From Photorhabdus akhurstii (GTDB lineage: Bacteria; Pseudomonadota; Gammaproteobacteria; Enterobacterales; Enterobacteriaceae): 64,000 bases of DNA. Below the pieces are notes generated by a model, which worked only from the letters and a program-made list of their open reading frames with translations, did no database searches and was not told the origin of the DNA. A program made the translations under genes and the position numbers. The stretch is from positions 186,001 to 250,000 of the forward strand of contig NZ_RCWE01000003.1 in assembly GCF_018448925.1 (NCBI RefSeq). Direction: 5' to 3'. Of the stretch, positions 1-8,584 are shown in pieces (the stretch's first letter is position 1; every line of letters begins with the position of its first letter).

Positions 1-230
1 AGCTAAAAGCGAAGCTGTATGAACTGGAAATGCAGAAAAAGAACGCCAATAAACAGGAAATGGAAGAGAATAAATCCGATATTGGTTGGGGTAGTCAGAT
101 TCGCTCTTATGTTCTGGATGACTCACGCATCAAAGATTTGCGCACCGGCGTTGAAACACGTAATACACAAGCGGTGCTGGATGGCGATCTCGATAAATTC
201 ATTGAAGCAAGCCTTAAAGCTGGCTTATGA
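1..230 (+). CDS. prfB: Peptide chain release factor 2, C-terminal part
   Basis: The window opens inside this gene. The reading frame from base 3 to the TGA at 228-230 gives the C-terminal tail of RF2, with the characteristic segment [20 protein letters not shown] and the end [17 protein letters not shown]2 recognises UGA and UAA stop codons in the ribosomal A site and triggers peptide release. Only about 75 residues are present, so the GGQ loop, the SPF motif and the usual autoregulatory +1 frameshift site lie outside. Nine bases separate it from lysS, the conserved enterobacterial prfB-lysS operon order. The assignment is firm because both the sequence and the neighbour fit. Confidence 0.95.
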   Translation, partial: LKAKLYELEMQKKNANKQEMEENKSDIGWGSQIRSYVLDDSRIKDLRTGVETRNTQAVLDGDLDKFIEASLKAGL

Positions 231-239
231 GGAACTAAA

Positions 240-1754
240 ATGTCACAACAACAACAGGGTGCTGAACAGGCTCCCGATTTAAATAATGAACTGCAAACTC
301 GCCGCGAAAAACTGGCTACTTTACGGGAAAATGGTATTGCGTTCCCGAATGATTTCCGTCGTGAAAATATTTCAGAAGATTTGCACGCCAAATACGACGA
401 CAAAACTCAGGAAGAGCTGGAAGCACTGAATATTGAAGTGACGGTTGGCGGTCGTATGATGACTCGCCGCATCATGGGTAAGGCTTCTTTTGTAACGCTA
501 CAAGATATGGGCGGTCGTATTCAGTTATATGTTGCCCGTGACGATCTGCCTGAAGGTATTTATAACGAACAGTTTAAAAAATGGGATCTGGGAGACATTC
601 TGGGTGCGCGTGGCAAACTGTTTAAAACTAAAACCGGTGAACTTTCTATTCACTGTACCGAACTGCGTTTGCTGACAAAAGCGCTGCGCCCATTGCCGGA
701 TAAATTCCACGGTTTGGCTGATCAGGAAACTCGTTACCGCCAGCGTTATCTGGATCTGATCGCCAACGAAGAATCGCGCAAAACTTTCCAAATTCGCTCT
801 CAGGTCTTATCGGCCCTGCGTAGCTTTATGGTCAGTAAAGGATTTATGGAAGTGGAAACGCCAATGATGCAGGTTATTCCTGGCGGCGCCTCGGCACGTC
901 CATTCATTACTCACCACAATGCGCTGGATATTGATATGTATCTGCGTATTGCGCCGGAACTTTACCTGAAACGTCTGGTTGTTGGTGGTTTTGAGCGTGT
1001 GTTTGAAATTAACCGCAACTTCCGTAATGAAGGCGTATCTCCGCGCCATAACCCTGAGTTCACCATGATGGAACTCTACATGGCGTATGCGGATTACAAA
1101 GATCTGATCGTCCTGATAGAAGAGCTGTTCCGCACGCTGACGCAGAATATTTTGGGGAATACTCTGGTTAAATATGGCGAGCAGGAATTCGATTTCGGTA
1201 AACCATTTGCCCAAATGACCATGAAAGAGGCCATCTGCAAATATCGTCCTGAAACCAACATGGCTGATTTGGATGATATGGATAAAGCGGTGGCTATCGC
1301 TGAATCTCTTGGCATTGAAGTGGAAAAAGGTTGGGGTCTTGGTCGTGTTCAGTGTGAAATCTTTGAAGAAACGGCTGAAAGCCATCTGATTCAACCAACA
1401 TTTATCACTGAATATCCGGCAGAAGTTTCTCCGCTAGCGCGTCGTAATGATGCAAATCCATTTATCACTGACCGTTTTGAATTCTTTATTGGTGGACGTG
1501 AGATTGGCAACGGCTTCTCAGAGTTGAATGATGCCGAAGATCAAGCGGAACGTTTTGCTGAACAGGTTCGCCAGAAAGACGAAGGCGATGACGAAGCCAT
1601 GTTCTACGATGAAGATTATGTAACGGCTTTGGAACACGGTATGCCGCCAACAGCTGGCTTGGGTATTGGTATTGACCGTATGATTATGTTGCTGACAAAT
1701 AGCCATACCATCCGTGACGTCATTCTATTCCCGGCAATGCGCCCGCAGAAATAA
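240..1754 (+). CDS. lysS: Lysine--tRNA ligase (class II)
   Basis: This 504-residue protein has the normal length for bacterial LysRS. The N-terminal anticodon-binding OB fold covers roughly residues 60-150 ([19 protein letters not shown]). The class II catalytic core follows, with motif 2 around [20 protein letters not shown] and motif 3 at the C-terminus ([14 protein letters not shown]). It charges tRNA-Lys with lysine in the cytosol. The ATG at 240 is preceded by a GAGGAAC ribosome site, and the gene is probably co-transcribed with prfB. A rho-independent terminator follows at 1780-1818. Nothing is unusual in length or motifs. Confidence 0.97.
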   Translation: MSQQQQGAEQAPDLNNELQTRREKLATLRENGIAFPNDFRRENISEDLHAKYDDKTQEELEALNIEVTVGGRMMTRRIMGKASFVTLQDMGGRIQLYVARDDLPEGIYNEQFKKWDLGDILGARGKLFKTKTGELSIHCTELRLLTKALRPLPDKFHGLADQETRYRQRYLDLIANEESRKTFQIRSQVLSALRSFMVSKGFMEVETPMMQVIPGGASARPFITHHNALDIDMYLRIAPELYLKRLVVGGFERVFEINRNFRNEGVSPRHNPEFTMMELYMAYADYKDLIVLIEELFRTLTQNILGNTLVKYGEQEFDFGKPFAQMTMKEAICKYRPETNMADLDDMDKAVAIAESLGIEVEKGWGLGRVQCEIFEETAESHLIQPTFITEYPAEVSPLARRNDANPFITDRFEFFIGGREIGNGFSELNDAEDQAERFAEQVRQKDEGDDEAMFYDEDYVTALEHGMPPTAGLGIGIDRMIMLLTNSHTIRDVILFPAMRPQK

Positions 1755-1779
1755 CAGCTTGAATTAAATTTTAAATTCC

Positions 1780-1818
1780 AACTCCCCTGTAGCATAACTG
1801 CCAGGGGAGTTTTTATTT
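1780..1818 (+). terminator. Rho-independent terminator of prfB-lysS
   Basis: The arms AACTCCCCT and AGGGGAGTT form a 9-bp stem with a short loop, followed directly by TTTTATTTT. It lies 25 bases after the lysS stop. Confidence 0.92.
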
Positions 1819-1904
1819 TCAACTGCCTTAAATATAGACAACTGAAACAGATAATGGCTTGCTGATGCCAACGAAGTCGCTATAATAATTTATGTTATCC
1901 TTAA

Positions 1905-1978
1905 GCGAGCGTAGTTCAATGGCAGAACGAGAGCTTCCCAAGCTCTATACGAGGGTTCGATTCCCTTCGCTCGCTCCA
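1905..1978 (+). tRNA. glyU: tRNA-Gly (anticodon CCC)
   Basis: This 74-base gene folds as a full cloverleaf. The acceptor arms GCGAGCG and CGCTCGC pair, the T-arm contains GGTTCGATTCC, and CCA is encoded at the 3' end. The anticodon arm AGAGC-TTCCCAA-GCTCT places CCC at positions 34-36. It closely resembles enterobacterial glyU, which also lies near lysS in E. coli. The following sequence shows no obvious integrase or att duplication, so there is no sign that this tRNA serves as the island's insertion site. Confidence 0.96.
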
Positions 1979-2147
1979 GTTCTGTATTCTTTCTAGAAAA
2001 TGCTGTCGCATTGAAAATATACCTTTTGATATGATGTAAATTAAATCAAAAGAATTTAAGAATGATAATCAATATAAGTTAATAATTAACGCATCGTTTA
2101 ATATGAAAAGAATCCCGTTATTAAATCAACCTCGAATCAGCTGGGCG

Positions 2148-2194
2148 TGATGTATTTTGAGTGCGAATACATCACCATAGAAAGCATTCTATGG
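2148..2194 (+). promoter_or_regulatory. Two tandem hairpins in the leader of the acetyltransferase gene
   Basis: The first stem pairs TGATGTATT (2148-2156) with AATACATCA (2166-2174). The second, starting at the next base, pairs CCATAGAA (2175-2182) with TTCTATGG (2187-2194). Both stems are perfect. They end 30 bases before the ATG at 2225. The second hairpin is followed by AT-rich sequence rather than a clean T run, so attenuator, mRNA stabiliser or protein-binding site are all possible. The structure is seen in the sequence; the role is inferred. Confidence 0.5.
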
Positions 2195-2224
2195 TAAATA
2201 AATAATTAATAGAGATTATTTACC

Positions 2225-2848
2225 ATGAAAGAAAAACATTGGTCGAAAACCCAATTTTTACATGAAGCTATAACTAATCAAAGTATTGTCATCAAAGGAA
2301 CCCATAGCTATTATAGCGATTGCTGGAGTGGCGGTTTTGAAGAATCTGTCGTTCGCTATTTGTATGGTGATAAGATCAGTCTTCAATGGGAGTCTAAGTG
2401 GCCAATTGATAAATTGTATATTGGCGATTATGTTTGCATCGGCGCTGAAACTATCATTCTTATGGGTGGAAACAATACACACAGAGCAGATTGGTTCTGT
2501 TTATATCCATTCATGGAATATATTGAAGAGGCATATGTAGGCAAAGGTGACACGCATATTCATGATGGCGTGTGGCTTGGTATGCGTTCAATGATTATGC
2601 CCGGCGTTACTATTGGAGAAGGCGCTATCGTTGCTGCTAATAGCGTTGTCACTAAAGATGTTGAGCCATATAGTATTGTTGCTGGAACGCCTGCGAAATT
2701 AGTTAAATATCGCTTTGAGCCGCACATTATCAATGAGCTACTTGCGTTAAAAATATATGATTGGTCAGAAGAGAAATTTAATGCTTTAAAACCTTATCTC
2801 TGTGCTTCGGATATTAATGCATTAAAATCTGCTGTAAGGTCATATTGA
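2225..2848 (+). CDS. Vat/CatB-family acetyltransferase (left-handed beta-helix)
   Basis: The product has 207 residues, the usual size of xenobiotic acyltransferases of the hexapeptide-repeat family (streptogramin Vat and chloramphenicol CatB enzymes). Family landmarks are SYYS near residue 28, the NNTHRADWF stretch (compare NxGHRxDW, which carries the catalytic histidine), and the hexapeptide-repeat region GDTHIHDGVWLGMRSMIMPG through VVTKDVEPYSIVAGTPAKLV. These enzymes transfer acetyl from acetyl-CoA to a hydroxyl of a small molecule as cytosolic trimers. The true substrate cannot be read from sequence, and many chromosomal members have no proven resistance role. The gene stands alone after tRNA-Gly and behind two hairpins. 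The family is firm; the substrate is unknown. Confidence 0.85.
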   Translation: MKEKHWSKTQFLHEAITNQSIVIKGTHSYYSDCWSGGFEESVVRYLYGDKISLQWESKWPIDKLYIGDYVCIGAETIILMGGNNTHRADWFCLYPFMEYIEEAYVGKGDTHIHDGVWLGMRSMIMPGVTIGEGAIVAANSVVTKDVEPYSIVAGTPAKLVKYRFEPHIINELLALKIYDWSEEKFNALKPYLCASDINALKSAVRSY

Positions 2849-3050
2849 TGGGAATAGTTAATTAGTTCCGTAGAATAATTAATTAGGCTTGATTAGACTA
2901 ATTAAATGTGATTTTTAAGATGTTCTATTATTGAATTATTTAACTGAAATACATTAATTGTTAGTTTAAATACCGTTTCGGCATTCAAGCCGCAAACGGT
3001 ATTTATTTAATATTCCTTCAATATAAAAGAAAATATGTTACTATCCTCTT

Positions 3051-3986
3051 ATGAAAAGAAAAAATACACCGACGCCACATGATGCGATTTTTAAAAAGTT
3101 TTTAAGTCATATTGATACCGCCAGAGATTTTCTAGAGATACACTTACCTGCGACATTACGGGCAGTTTGTGATCTTGATACACTGCGACTGGAATCGGGA
3201 TCATTTATTGAGGACAATCTGCGAGTACATTATTCCGACGTCCTGTATTCATTAAAAACTACGCAGGGTGAGAGTTATGTGTATTGCGTGATTGAACACC
3301 AGAGTTCCCCAGATAAGATGATGGCATTCCGTCTGATGCGTTACAGTATTTCAGCGATGCAATGGCATCTGGAACAGGGACATGAAAAATTGCCGCTGGT
3401 TATTCCGGTGTTGTTCTATCACGGAAAAGTGCGGCCGTATCCGTGGAGTACCAACTGGTTCGACTGCTTCGATGCTTCGGCTCTGGCGGAAGAGATCTAT
3501 TCCAGCGCGTTTCCGCTGGTAGATGTGACGGTAATCCCGGATGATGAAATCTTGACGCACAAACGGGTCGCACTACTGGAAATAGTACAAAAACATATCC
3601 GGCAACGTGATATGGCGGAGTTACGGCAAAAGCTGGCTATGTTGTTTGCGTATGATTACTATACAGATGAGCTGCTAAAAAGCATGCTAAACTACATATT
3701 ACTGGTGGGAGATACCGCCGATCCAGAAGGTTTTATCCGGCAACTGGCAGAACAGTTCCCGAAGTATGAGGAGGTACTGATGACAATAGCGCAGAAATTG
3801 AAACATAAAGGACTTCAAGAAGGACTTCAAAAATGCCAAGAAGCACATCAAGAAGGATTGCAGAAAGGTAAAAAACAGGCGATTCTGGAAATCGCCTGTA
3901 GAATGATGAACAATGGTATCGATCGTGAAACAATAATGAAAAGCACAGGGTTGAGCCAGAACGAACTTGAACAAATACATCACTGA
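3051..3986 (+). CDS. Rpn-family PD-(D/E)XK nuclease (RpnL form)
   Basis: This 311-residue protein belongs to the Rpn (PF04754, 'transposase_31') family, shown in E. coli to be DNA endonucleases that promote RecA-independent recombination and act in phage defence. The PD-(D/E)XK core is visible as D63 in YSDVLY and E82/Q84 in CVIEHQ, followed by SSPDKMMAFRLMRYSISAMQ. The C-terminal third is charged and repetitive (QEGLQKCQEAHQEGLQKGK). A strong internal ribosome site and ATG at 3780 should also produce a short C-terminal form, annotated separately. The gene has no transposon ends or partner transposase. Bases 2849-3050 before it are AT-rich and contain no gene. Confidence 0.9.
   Translation: MKRKNTPTPHDAIFKKFLSHIDTARDFLEIHLPATLRAVCDLDTLRLESGSFIEDNLRVHYSDVLYSLKTTQGESYVYCVIEHQSSPDKMMAFRLMRYSISAMQWHLEQGHEKLPLVIPVLFYHGKVRPYPWSTNWFDCFDASALAEEIYSSAFPLVDVTVIPDDEILTHKRVALLEIVQKHIRQRDMAELRQKLAMLFAYDYYTDELLKSMLNYILLVGDTADPEGFIRQLAEQFPKYEEVLMTIAQKLKHKGLQEGLQKCQEAHQEGLQKGKKQAILEIACRMMNNGIDRETIMKSTGLSQNELEQIHH
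3780..3986 (+). CDS. Internal in-frame start: RpnS-type small protein
   Basis: Inside the Rpn gene and in the same frame, AGGAGG (3769-3774) stands five bases before an ATG at 3780. This is a far better translation start signal than the one visible at the gene's own 5' end. It would give a 68-residue protein beginning MTIAQKLKHKGLQEG and ending at the shared stop. In E. coli rpn genes, short C-terminal proteins made from internal starts (RpnS) bind and neutralise the full-length toxin. The signal is seen directly; the antitoxin role is by analogy with that family. The duplicated copy at 4089 keeps the same start signal, which supports its use. Confidence 0.72.
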   Translation: MTIAQKLKHKGLQEGLQKCQEAHQEGLQKGKKQAILEIACRMMNNGIDRETIMKSTGLSQNELEQIHH

Positions 3987-4088
3987 TTCGTGCTGAGAGC
4001 CGTAATCGGTATTTAAAGATTCGTGTTAGAAGAGGGGCTTGTCCAGCGAGTAACGGGACCGTCCCCTAGAAATATGAGGAGGTAATTG

Positions 4089-4322
4089 ATGACAATAGCG
4101 CAAAAACTGGAGCAGAAAGCGTTCCAAGAAGGATTTCAGGAAGCATACCAAGAAGCATATCAAGAGGCATACCAAGAGGCATACCAAGAAGGATTACAGA
4201 TAGGTGGAAAACTGGCGCTTGTGAAAATCGTGTATGCAATGATAGACAATGGTATAGACCATGAAACGATAATTAAAATCATTGTGATGAGCCGGAGTAA
4301 GATTGAACAAATAGCCGATTAA
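4089..4322 (+). CDS. Free-standing RpnS-like small protein (duplicate of the Rpn C-terminus)
   Basis: The 77-residue product repeats the C-terminal segment of the upstream Rpn. It starts MTIAQKLEQK and ends with NGIDHETIIKI, parallel to NGIDRETIMKS in the full gene. Its leader ATATGAGGAGGTAATTG also copies the internal leader of the full gene, with AGGAGG at 4077-4082. No nuclease domain precedes it: homology stops about 15 bases before the Shine-Dalgarno. The middle carries four tandem QEAY units, probably from slippage. It may be a decayed second rpn copy or a retained extra antitoxin. Its intact frame and start signal favour expression. Confidence 0.65.
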   Translation: MTIAQKLEQKAFQEGFQEAYQEAYQEAYQEAYQEGLQIGGKLALVKIVYAMIDNGIDHETIIKIIVMSRSKIEQIAD

Positions 4323-4694
4323 CTTATGCTGACACCTTATTGGCATGAAAATTCGTGTAATATAATAAGTGCACAAAACTTTACATAGAAGCGGTATATT
4401 ATTTGGATAAGTTTGAAATCATACTTTTTCTGTCGGGTATTAAGCTTTTTAATTGAAATAGTATTTGAATAATTAAACAACACTCTTCAAATAAAACATT
4501 TGAAACATCGTAATTCAATAAATTTTCTCTTGGAAGCGGCAACCGGATTAGTTGCCTATACCGTTTAATCTAAAAAACAAATCTGAATCTATGTACCTCT
4601 GAGTTAGACGTTCTTAGAATAGGAAATATTTCCGTTATTGGTAAATAATCGAATGCTGAAACAGGTTGAATTAAGCCATCATACGAAAATAGAT
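4323..4694. other. AT-rich intergenic region with no gene seen
   Basis: This 370-base stretch between the RpnS-like gene and the convergent DJ-1/PfpI gene has stops in all frames. No strong terminator, tRNA or repeat was recognised. Confidence 0.5.
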
Positions 4695-5462
4695 TCAGTA
4701 GATATCTGATATTCTCTTGGCGCTTTTAATTAAGATTTCTTTGTAATCAGGCGTCTGTTTTTCCACATTGGAAAATATAGCTTGAAGCGTGGCATGAGTT
4801 ATTTCTTTGCCGGCGAATTCTGGCATGCCGCTATTGAACGGGGGTTCTGGGCTATATTGCATTGCCAATTGGACTGCTTGTGCATATTCTTCCCCTTTGA
4901 TTTTAGCAAGTAATGTTAAACCGAAATCAATACCTGCGGTGACTCCACCTCCAGTAACCCGGTTTCTATCAATAACGACTCTTTTATTAACCGGTATTGC
5001 ACCGAATTCGTTGAGATCGTCTATCATCGACCAATGAGTCGCCGCCTGATACCCTTTTAGCAAGCCTGCGGCTCCTAATAGGATAGATCCTGTACATACA
5101 CTTGTTACCCAAGACGCTTTATTTCCCACTTTATGCATCCAATCAAGCATGTCTAATTCGGCAAGCAAAGCATAAGGATTTCCTGTACCGGGAACACATA
5201 AAATATCCACTTTATCTAATTGCTCAAATGTAGTGCTCGGCGAGAATGATATATATTCCAGCTCAGTACGCACCGGAAGTAAATCGCGCCAAACATATTC
5301 AATATTTAACCATCCTCCTACTTCAAGAACTGTTGCGGGACCAATCATATCAAGTGGCGTCATGCCTGGGAAAATGACAAAGGCGAGAGTGGGTTTTTCT
5401 CCAGACGATGTTTTCATTAACGAAGATAATGCCGCAGGATGTTCCTTAGATGTATTTTTCAT
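4695..5462 (-). CDS. DJ-1/PfpI-family protein, isonitrile-hydratase-like
   Basis: The 255-residue product matches the DJ-1/PfpI subgroup typified by Pseudomonas putida isonitrile hydratase, which converts isonitriles to N-substituted formamides. Shared landmarks are FPGMTPLDMIGP near residue 31, the nucleophile elbow SVCTGS with Cys123, GAAGLLKG followed by ATHWS, and TGGGVTAGIDFGL. The start at 5462 (MKNTSKEH) has AAGGA upstream; a further in-frame ATG at 5507 would add 15 residues without a good ribosome site. The gene is divergent to a GlxA-type regulator across 176 bases, which suggests that the regulator controls it. The family is secure; the isonitrile substrate is inferred from similarity. 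Confidence 0.82.
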   Translation of the reverse strand: MKNTSKEHPAALSSLMKTSSGEKPTLAFVIFPGMTPLDMIGPATVLEVGGWLNIEYVWRDLLPVRTELEYISFSPSTTFEQLDKVDILCVPGTGNPYALLAELDMLDWMHKVGNKASWVTSVCTGSILLGAAGLLKGYQAATHWSMIDDLNEFGAIPVNKRVVIDRNRVTGGGVTAGIDFGLTLLAKIKGEEYAQAVQLAMQYSPEPPFNSGMPEFAGKEITHATLQAIFSNVEKQTPDYKEILIKSAKRISDIY

Positions 5463-5638
5463 GGAGAAGTTTTCCTTATCGAGATTGAAAAGAGAACTGA
5501 AATTCATATGCCGCTATTTTTAGCGATCGCTGAATATCTGTATTCCCGGTAGTAAATTGATGGAACAACTGTAACCGTAAACTAATTGGCGTATATGCCA
5601 ATATTGCGACGATTTACGCCAACTGCCATAATCGCCCT

Positions 5639-6610
5639 ATGGACATTAAAACTCTCTATTTTCTAATCTTCCCCAACGTAAATCTGCTGGACCTTTCAGG
5701 GCCATTGCAGGTCTTTACCACAGCTAATGAACTGGCAGAGAAGGCTGGTCACAGGCGGCCTTATGCCATAAAAGTCGTGGCTTGTGAGTCCGGGCAGGTA
5801 ATGACGCAAGCCGGAATAACTGTGCAGGCAGAACCCTTACCTAAGTTGGATTCTCCCGCCGATACTCTGATCGTTGCCGGGGGCATTGGCGTTGAATCAG
5901 CGTCGAACCATTTGCCATTACGTGATTGGTTAAAGGGGCATGCATCGCTGGCCCGGCGTATTGTGTCTATATGCAGTGGGGCATTCATTCTGGCTGCTTG
6001 CGGGTTGCTTGATGGTCGCAGAGTCGTCACACACTGGAGTAGTTGTGCCGAGCTGGCCCGGCGTTACAGTAAATTGCGGGTAGAATGTGATCCTATTTTT
6101 ATTCAGGATGGCCCGGTGTGGACTTCTGCTGGCGTCACCGCAGGAATCGATTTGGCTCTGGCATTGCTGGAGGAAGATTTCGGTCATAAATTGGCGCTGG
6201 ATGTTGCACGGGAACTCGTTATGTTTCTCAAACGTCCCGGTGGGCAGGAACAGTTTAGTGCTCCACTGGCATTACAAAGCAGTACGAGTAAATTTGCAGA
6301 TTTGCACGCTTGGATGACCAACAATTTGGCGGGAGACCTCTCAGTAGCCGCTTTGGCCGCCCGGGCCAATATGAGTGAGCGCAGCTTTGTGCGCCACTAT
6401 GGCCAACATGTAGGAATTACGTCAGCTAAGGCGGTGGAGCGATTCCGCTTGGAAGCGGCGCGTCAACTTTTAGTTGAATCTACGCTATCGCTCAAGTGCA
6501 TAGCCTCCCGTTGTGGTTTCGGCTGTGAAGATACTTTGCGTCGTAGTTTCTTCCGGGCATACGGTAGTACTCCACAGGATTATCGTAAGCATTTCAAAAC
6601 GACGTTTTAA
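5639..6610 (+). CDS. GlxA-family transcriptional regulator (DJ-1/PfpI domain plus AraC HTH)
   Basis: The 323-residue protein has an N-terminal DJ-1/PfpI-like sensor (about residues 5-190, with [17 protein letters not shown] and [11 protein letters not shown]) and a C-terminal AraC double helix-turn-helix (about 215-320; [21 protein letters not shown] and [25 protein letters not shown]). Such regulators bind small metabolites and activate divergent or neighbouring genes. It faces away from the isonitrile-hydratase-like gene, and its last four bases overlap the end of prpR tail to tail. The ATG at 5639 gives the usual family start ([22 protein letters not shown]). The ligand is unknown. Confidence 0.88.
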   Translation: MDIKTLYFLIFPNVNLLDLSGPLQVFTTANELAEKAGHRRPYAIKVVACESGQVMTQAGITVQAEPLPKLDSPADTLIVAGGIGVESASNHLPLRDWLKGHASLARRIVSICSGAFILAACGLLDGRRVVTHWSSCAELARRYSKLRVECDPIFIQDGPVWTSAGVTAGIDLALALLEEDFGHKLALDVARELVMFLKRPGGQEQFSAPLALQSSTSKFADLHAWMTNNLAGDLSVAALAARANMSERSFVRHYGQHVGITSAKAVERFRLEAARQLLVESTLSLKCIASRCGFGCEDTLRRSFFRAYGSTPQDYRKHFKTTF

Positions 6611-8283
6611 ATCACGTTTTCGTTAACGTTCGTTCCTTCATTCCCGGCCAATTCTTGTTTCAGTCGTCGCCACAATGTAGTGCGGCTAATCCCCAGATAC
6701 TCCGCGGCGGCTTGGCGATCGCCAGAAAACCGTTTCAAGGTTTCATGGGCTGAAAGTGGCGCAGCAAGTGAGGATTGCCCAGTCAACGAAGGTTTTATAC
6801 TTTTTTCTGCCAGCTTGAGTGTAGATTTACGTTCCGGTGAAAGGGCCAATATCAATTCTGGTGCTAAGGTATGCTCAGGATGAGCACTGAGATATAACGT
6901 TACCCGTTCCATGAGATTACGTAATTCTCGGACATTGCCGGGCCAATGATAGGTTTGCAATGCTTCCTGACAGGCAGCAAGCTCTTGCACTCTTGATTGT
7001 GATACCGGCAAGTTCAATGCAGCAAATGCTCGTCGCAGATATTCCAGCGCCAATATACCAACATCGTTGCCCCTTTCTCTGAGGGCTGGAATATTGATCC
7101 GTAATACACTCAGACGATAGAACAGGTCTGTTCGAAAACGCCCCTCTTGCACCCAAGTATCCAAATCGCAATGTGTGGCGCAAATGATCCGAACATCAAC
7201 GGCAATGGGGCGGTGCCCTCCTACTCTGACAACGGATTTTTCTTCTAGTACCCGCAATAGCCGCGTTTGAAGGGGCAGTGGCATTTCACCAATTTCATCC
7301 AGAAATAACGTGCCTCGATGAGCAACTTCAAAAAGACCCGCACGTCCTCCACGTCGTGAACCGGTGAAAGCCCCTTCCTCATAACCAAACAATTCAGCTT
7401 CCAATAGGGATTCAGCAATGGCGCCGCAGTTAACGGCGACAAACGGGCGTTGGTGTTTACCTGCAATCTGACCATACCGCAGGGCATATTCATGGTGAAT
7501 GGCTTGTGCCACCAGTTCCTTCCCTGTACCACTTTCCCCTTGTATTAGCACTGTGGCAGGCGAGCGGGCGTATAGCATAATAGTGTTGCGCACATGTTCC
7601 ATTACCGCTGAATCTCCCCGGATATCATTGAGAGTATGACGGGTACGCAAACTATTCTCGGTTGGATAAGCAGAAATTGAGGCTTGGTTGAGTTTGGTCA
7701 TTCTGGCGATATCCAGAGCATCACGGAATGCCTGGCGGATAGAATTAGCGGAGTAGACAAAAACACCCACCAATTCAGCTTCATAGGCAAGATCGGTAAT
7801 CAACCCGGCACCGACAATCACTTTAATGCCGATGGCTTTTAGTGCATTGACTTGGGCCCGTGCGTCTTCTTCCGTTACGTAACTGCGTTGTTCAATTCGC
7901 AAGTTGAACCGTTGCTGAAATTCTTCTAGCGCGGGTAACGTGTTCTGATAGGTGATAACACCAATACGAGAGCTGATTTGTCGTGCACGGGCTAATGCCT
8001 GCATAAAATCAAATCCGCTGGCTTTGGCGATAATAACGGGCACTGACAAACGGCTTTTAAGATAGGCGCCATTAGAACCGGCACAGAGCACAGCATCACA
8101 ACATTCAGTTGTTAACCGTTGACGAATATGCTGAACCGCATTTTCAAAACCGAGTTGGATAGGCGTGATATTGGCCTGATGATCGAACTCTGGTGTGATA
8201 TCACGGAAGAGATCAAAAAGACGGGAAACAGATACTGTCCAAATGACCGGTTTATCACGTTCTGTTGACGGTATTTCTGCCAT
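6607..8283 (-). CDS. prpR: Propionate catabolism operon regulator, sigma-54 activator
   Basis: This 558-residue protein has the PrpR architecture. An N-terminal PrpR_N sensor domain (about 1-190), which senses 2-methylcitrate in Salmonella, is followed by an AAA+ domain with Walker A GESGTGKE (249-256), the sigma-54-contacting loop GAFTGS (304-309) and [13 protein letters not shown]-terminal Fis-type HTH ([20 protein letters not shown]) completes it. It is divergent from prpBCDE, and a sigma-54 promoter lies in the shared 301-base region. It should open that promoter when propionyl-CoA is being processed. No defect is visible. Confidence 0.95.
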   Translation of the reverse strand: MAEIPSTERDKPVIWTVSVSRLFDLFRDITPEFDHQANITPIQLGFENAVQHIRQRLTTECCDAVLCAGSNGAYLKSRLSVPVIIAKASGFDFMQALARARQISSRIGVITYQNTLPALEEFQQRFNLRIEQRSYVTEEDARAQVNALKAIGIKVIVGAGLITDLAYEAELVGVFVYSANSIRQAFRDALDIARMTKLNQASISAYPTENSLRTRHTLNDIRGDSAVMEHVRNTIMLYARSPATVLIQGESGTGKELVAQAIHHEYALRYGQIAGKHQRPFVAVNCGAIAESLLEAELFGYEEGAFTGSRRGGRAGLFEVAHRGTLFLDEIGEMPLPLQTRLLRVLEEKSVVRVGGHRPIAVDVRIICATHCDLDTWVQEGRFRTDLFYRLSVLRINIPALRERGNDVGILALEYLRRAFAALNLPVSQSRVQELAACQEALQTYHWPGNVRELRNLMERVTLYLSAHPEHTLAPELILALSPERKSTLKLAEKSIKPSLTGQSSLAAPLSAHETLKRFSGDRQAAAEYLGISRTTLWRRLKQELAGNEGTNVNENVI

Positions 8284-8347
8284 GCTATTCCTCTATCTGT
8301 ACGCTGCTTTCGTTTTTTCCACCACAATAGTTCAATGTTTCGCAATT

Positions 8348-8391
8348 GTTTCATTCGTGTTTCGTGAAACGTAATTGATTCATTATGAAAC
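8348..8391. promoter_or_regulatory. Candidate PrpR operator region (GTTTC/GAAAC half-sites)
   Basis: The prpR-prpB gap contains several inverted half-sites: GTTTCAT (8348-8354), GTTTCGTGAAAC (8359-8370, a near-perfect palindrome) and TGAAAC (8386-8391). They lie about 135-180 bases upstream of the sigma-54 promoter, where enhancer sites for such activators sit. Binding by PrpR is inferred from position. Apart from this and the promoter, the 301-base gap is AT-rich and holds no gene. Confidence 0.5.
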
Positions 8392-8524
8392 AGGTGTGTT
8401 TTTCTATCAATGGTACTTTCCTACAAACTAATAAATATTTTTATCGCCATTTTTCAATTAAAAAACAAAATATTAACTTTATTTTGTGTTTGTTTTTTAA
8501 AGTCGCCAGTCATTTTTTATTTTA

Positions 8525-8541
8525 TTGGTACATATATTGCT
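8525..8541 (+). promoter_or_regulatory. Sigma-54 (-24/-12) promoter of prpBCDE
   Basis: TTGGTACATATATTGCT carries the -24 GG (8527-8528) and -12 GC (8539-8540) exactly ten bases apart and fits TGGYAC-N5-TTGC. It lies about 45 bases before the prpB start, and the divergent prpR supplies the required activator. Confidence 0.85.
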
Positions 8542-8584
8542 AAGTAACAAGTGTGTTTCATTATAATAACAACGAGGTCCTAAC

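Noticed and set aside
807-1394. A 195-codon minus-strand frame inside lysS
   Set aside because: It lies fully opposite a conserved gene, is rich in His/Phe/Ile as expected from antisense reading, and has no own signals.
1905-1978. tRNA-Gly as the attachment site of the island
   Set aside because: No integrase lies beside it, no copy of its 3' end was noticed further along, and the phage remnant is 44 kb away.
4140-4200. The QEAY-coding tandem units as a CRISPR or DNA repeat array
   Set aside because: They are 12-base in-frame coding repeats without spacers, so this is protein-level repetition. No CRISPR array was seen in the window.
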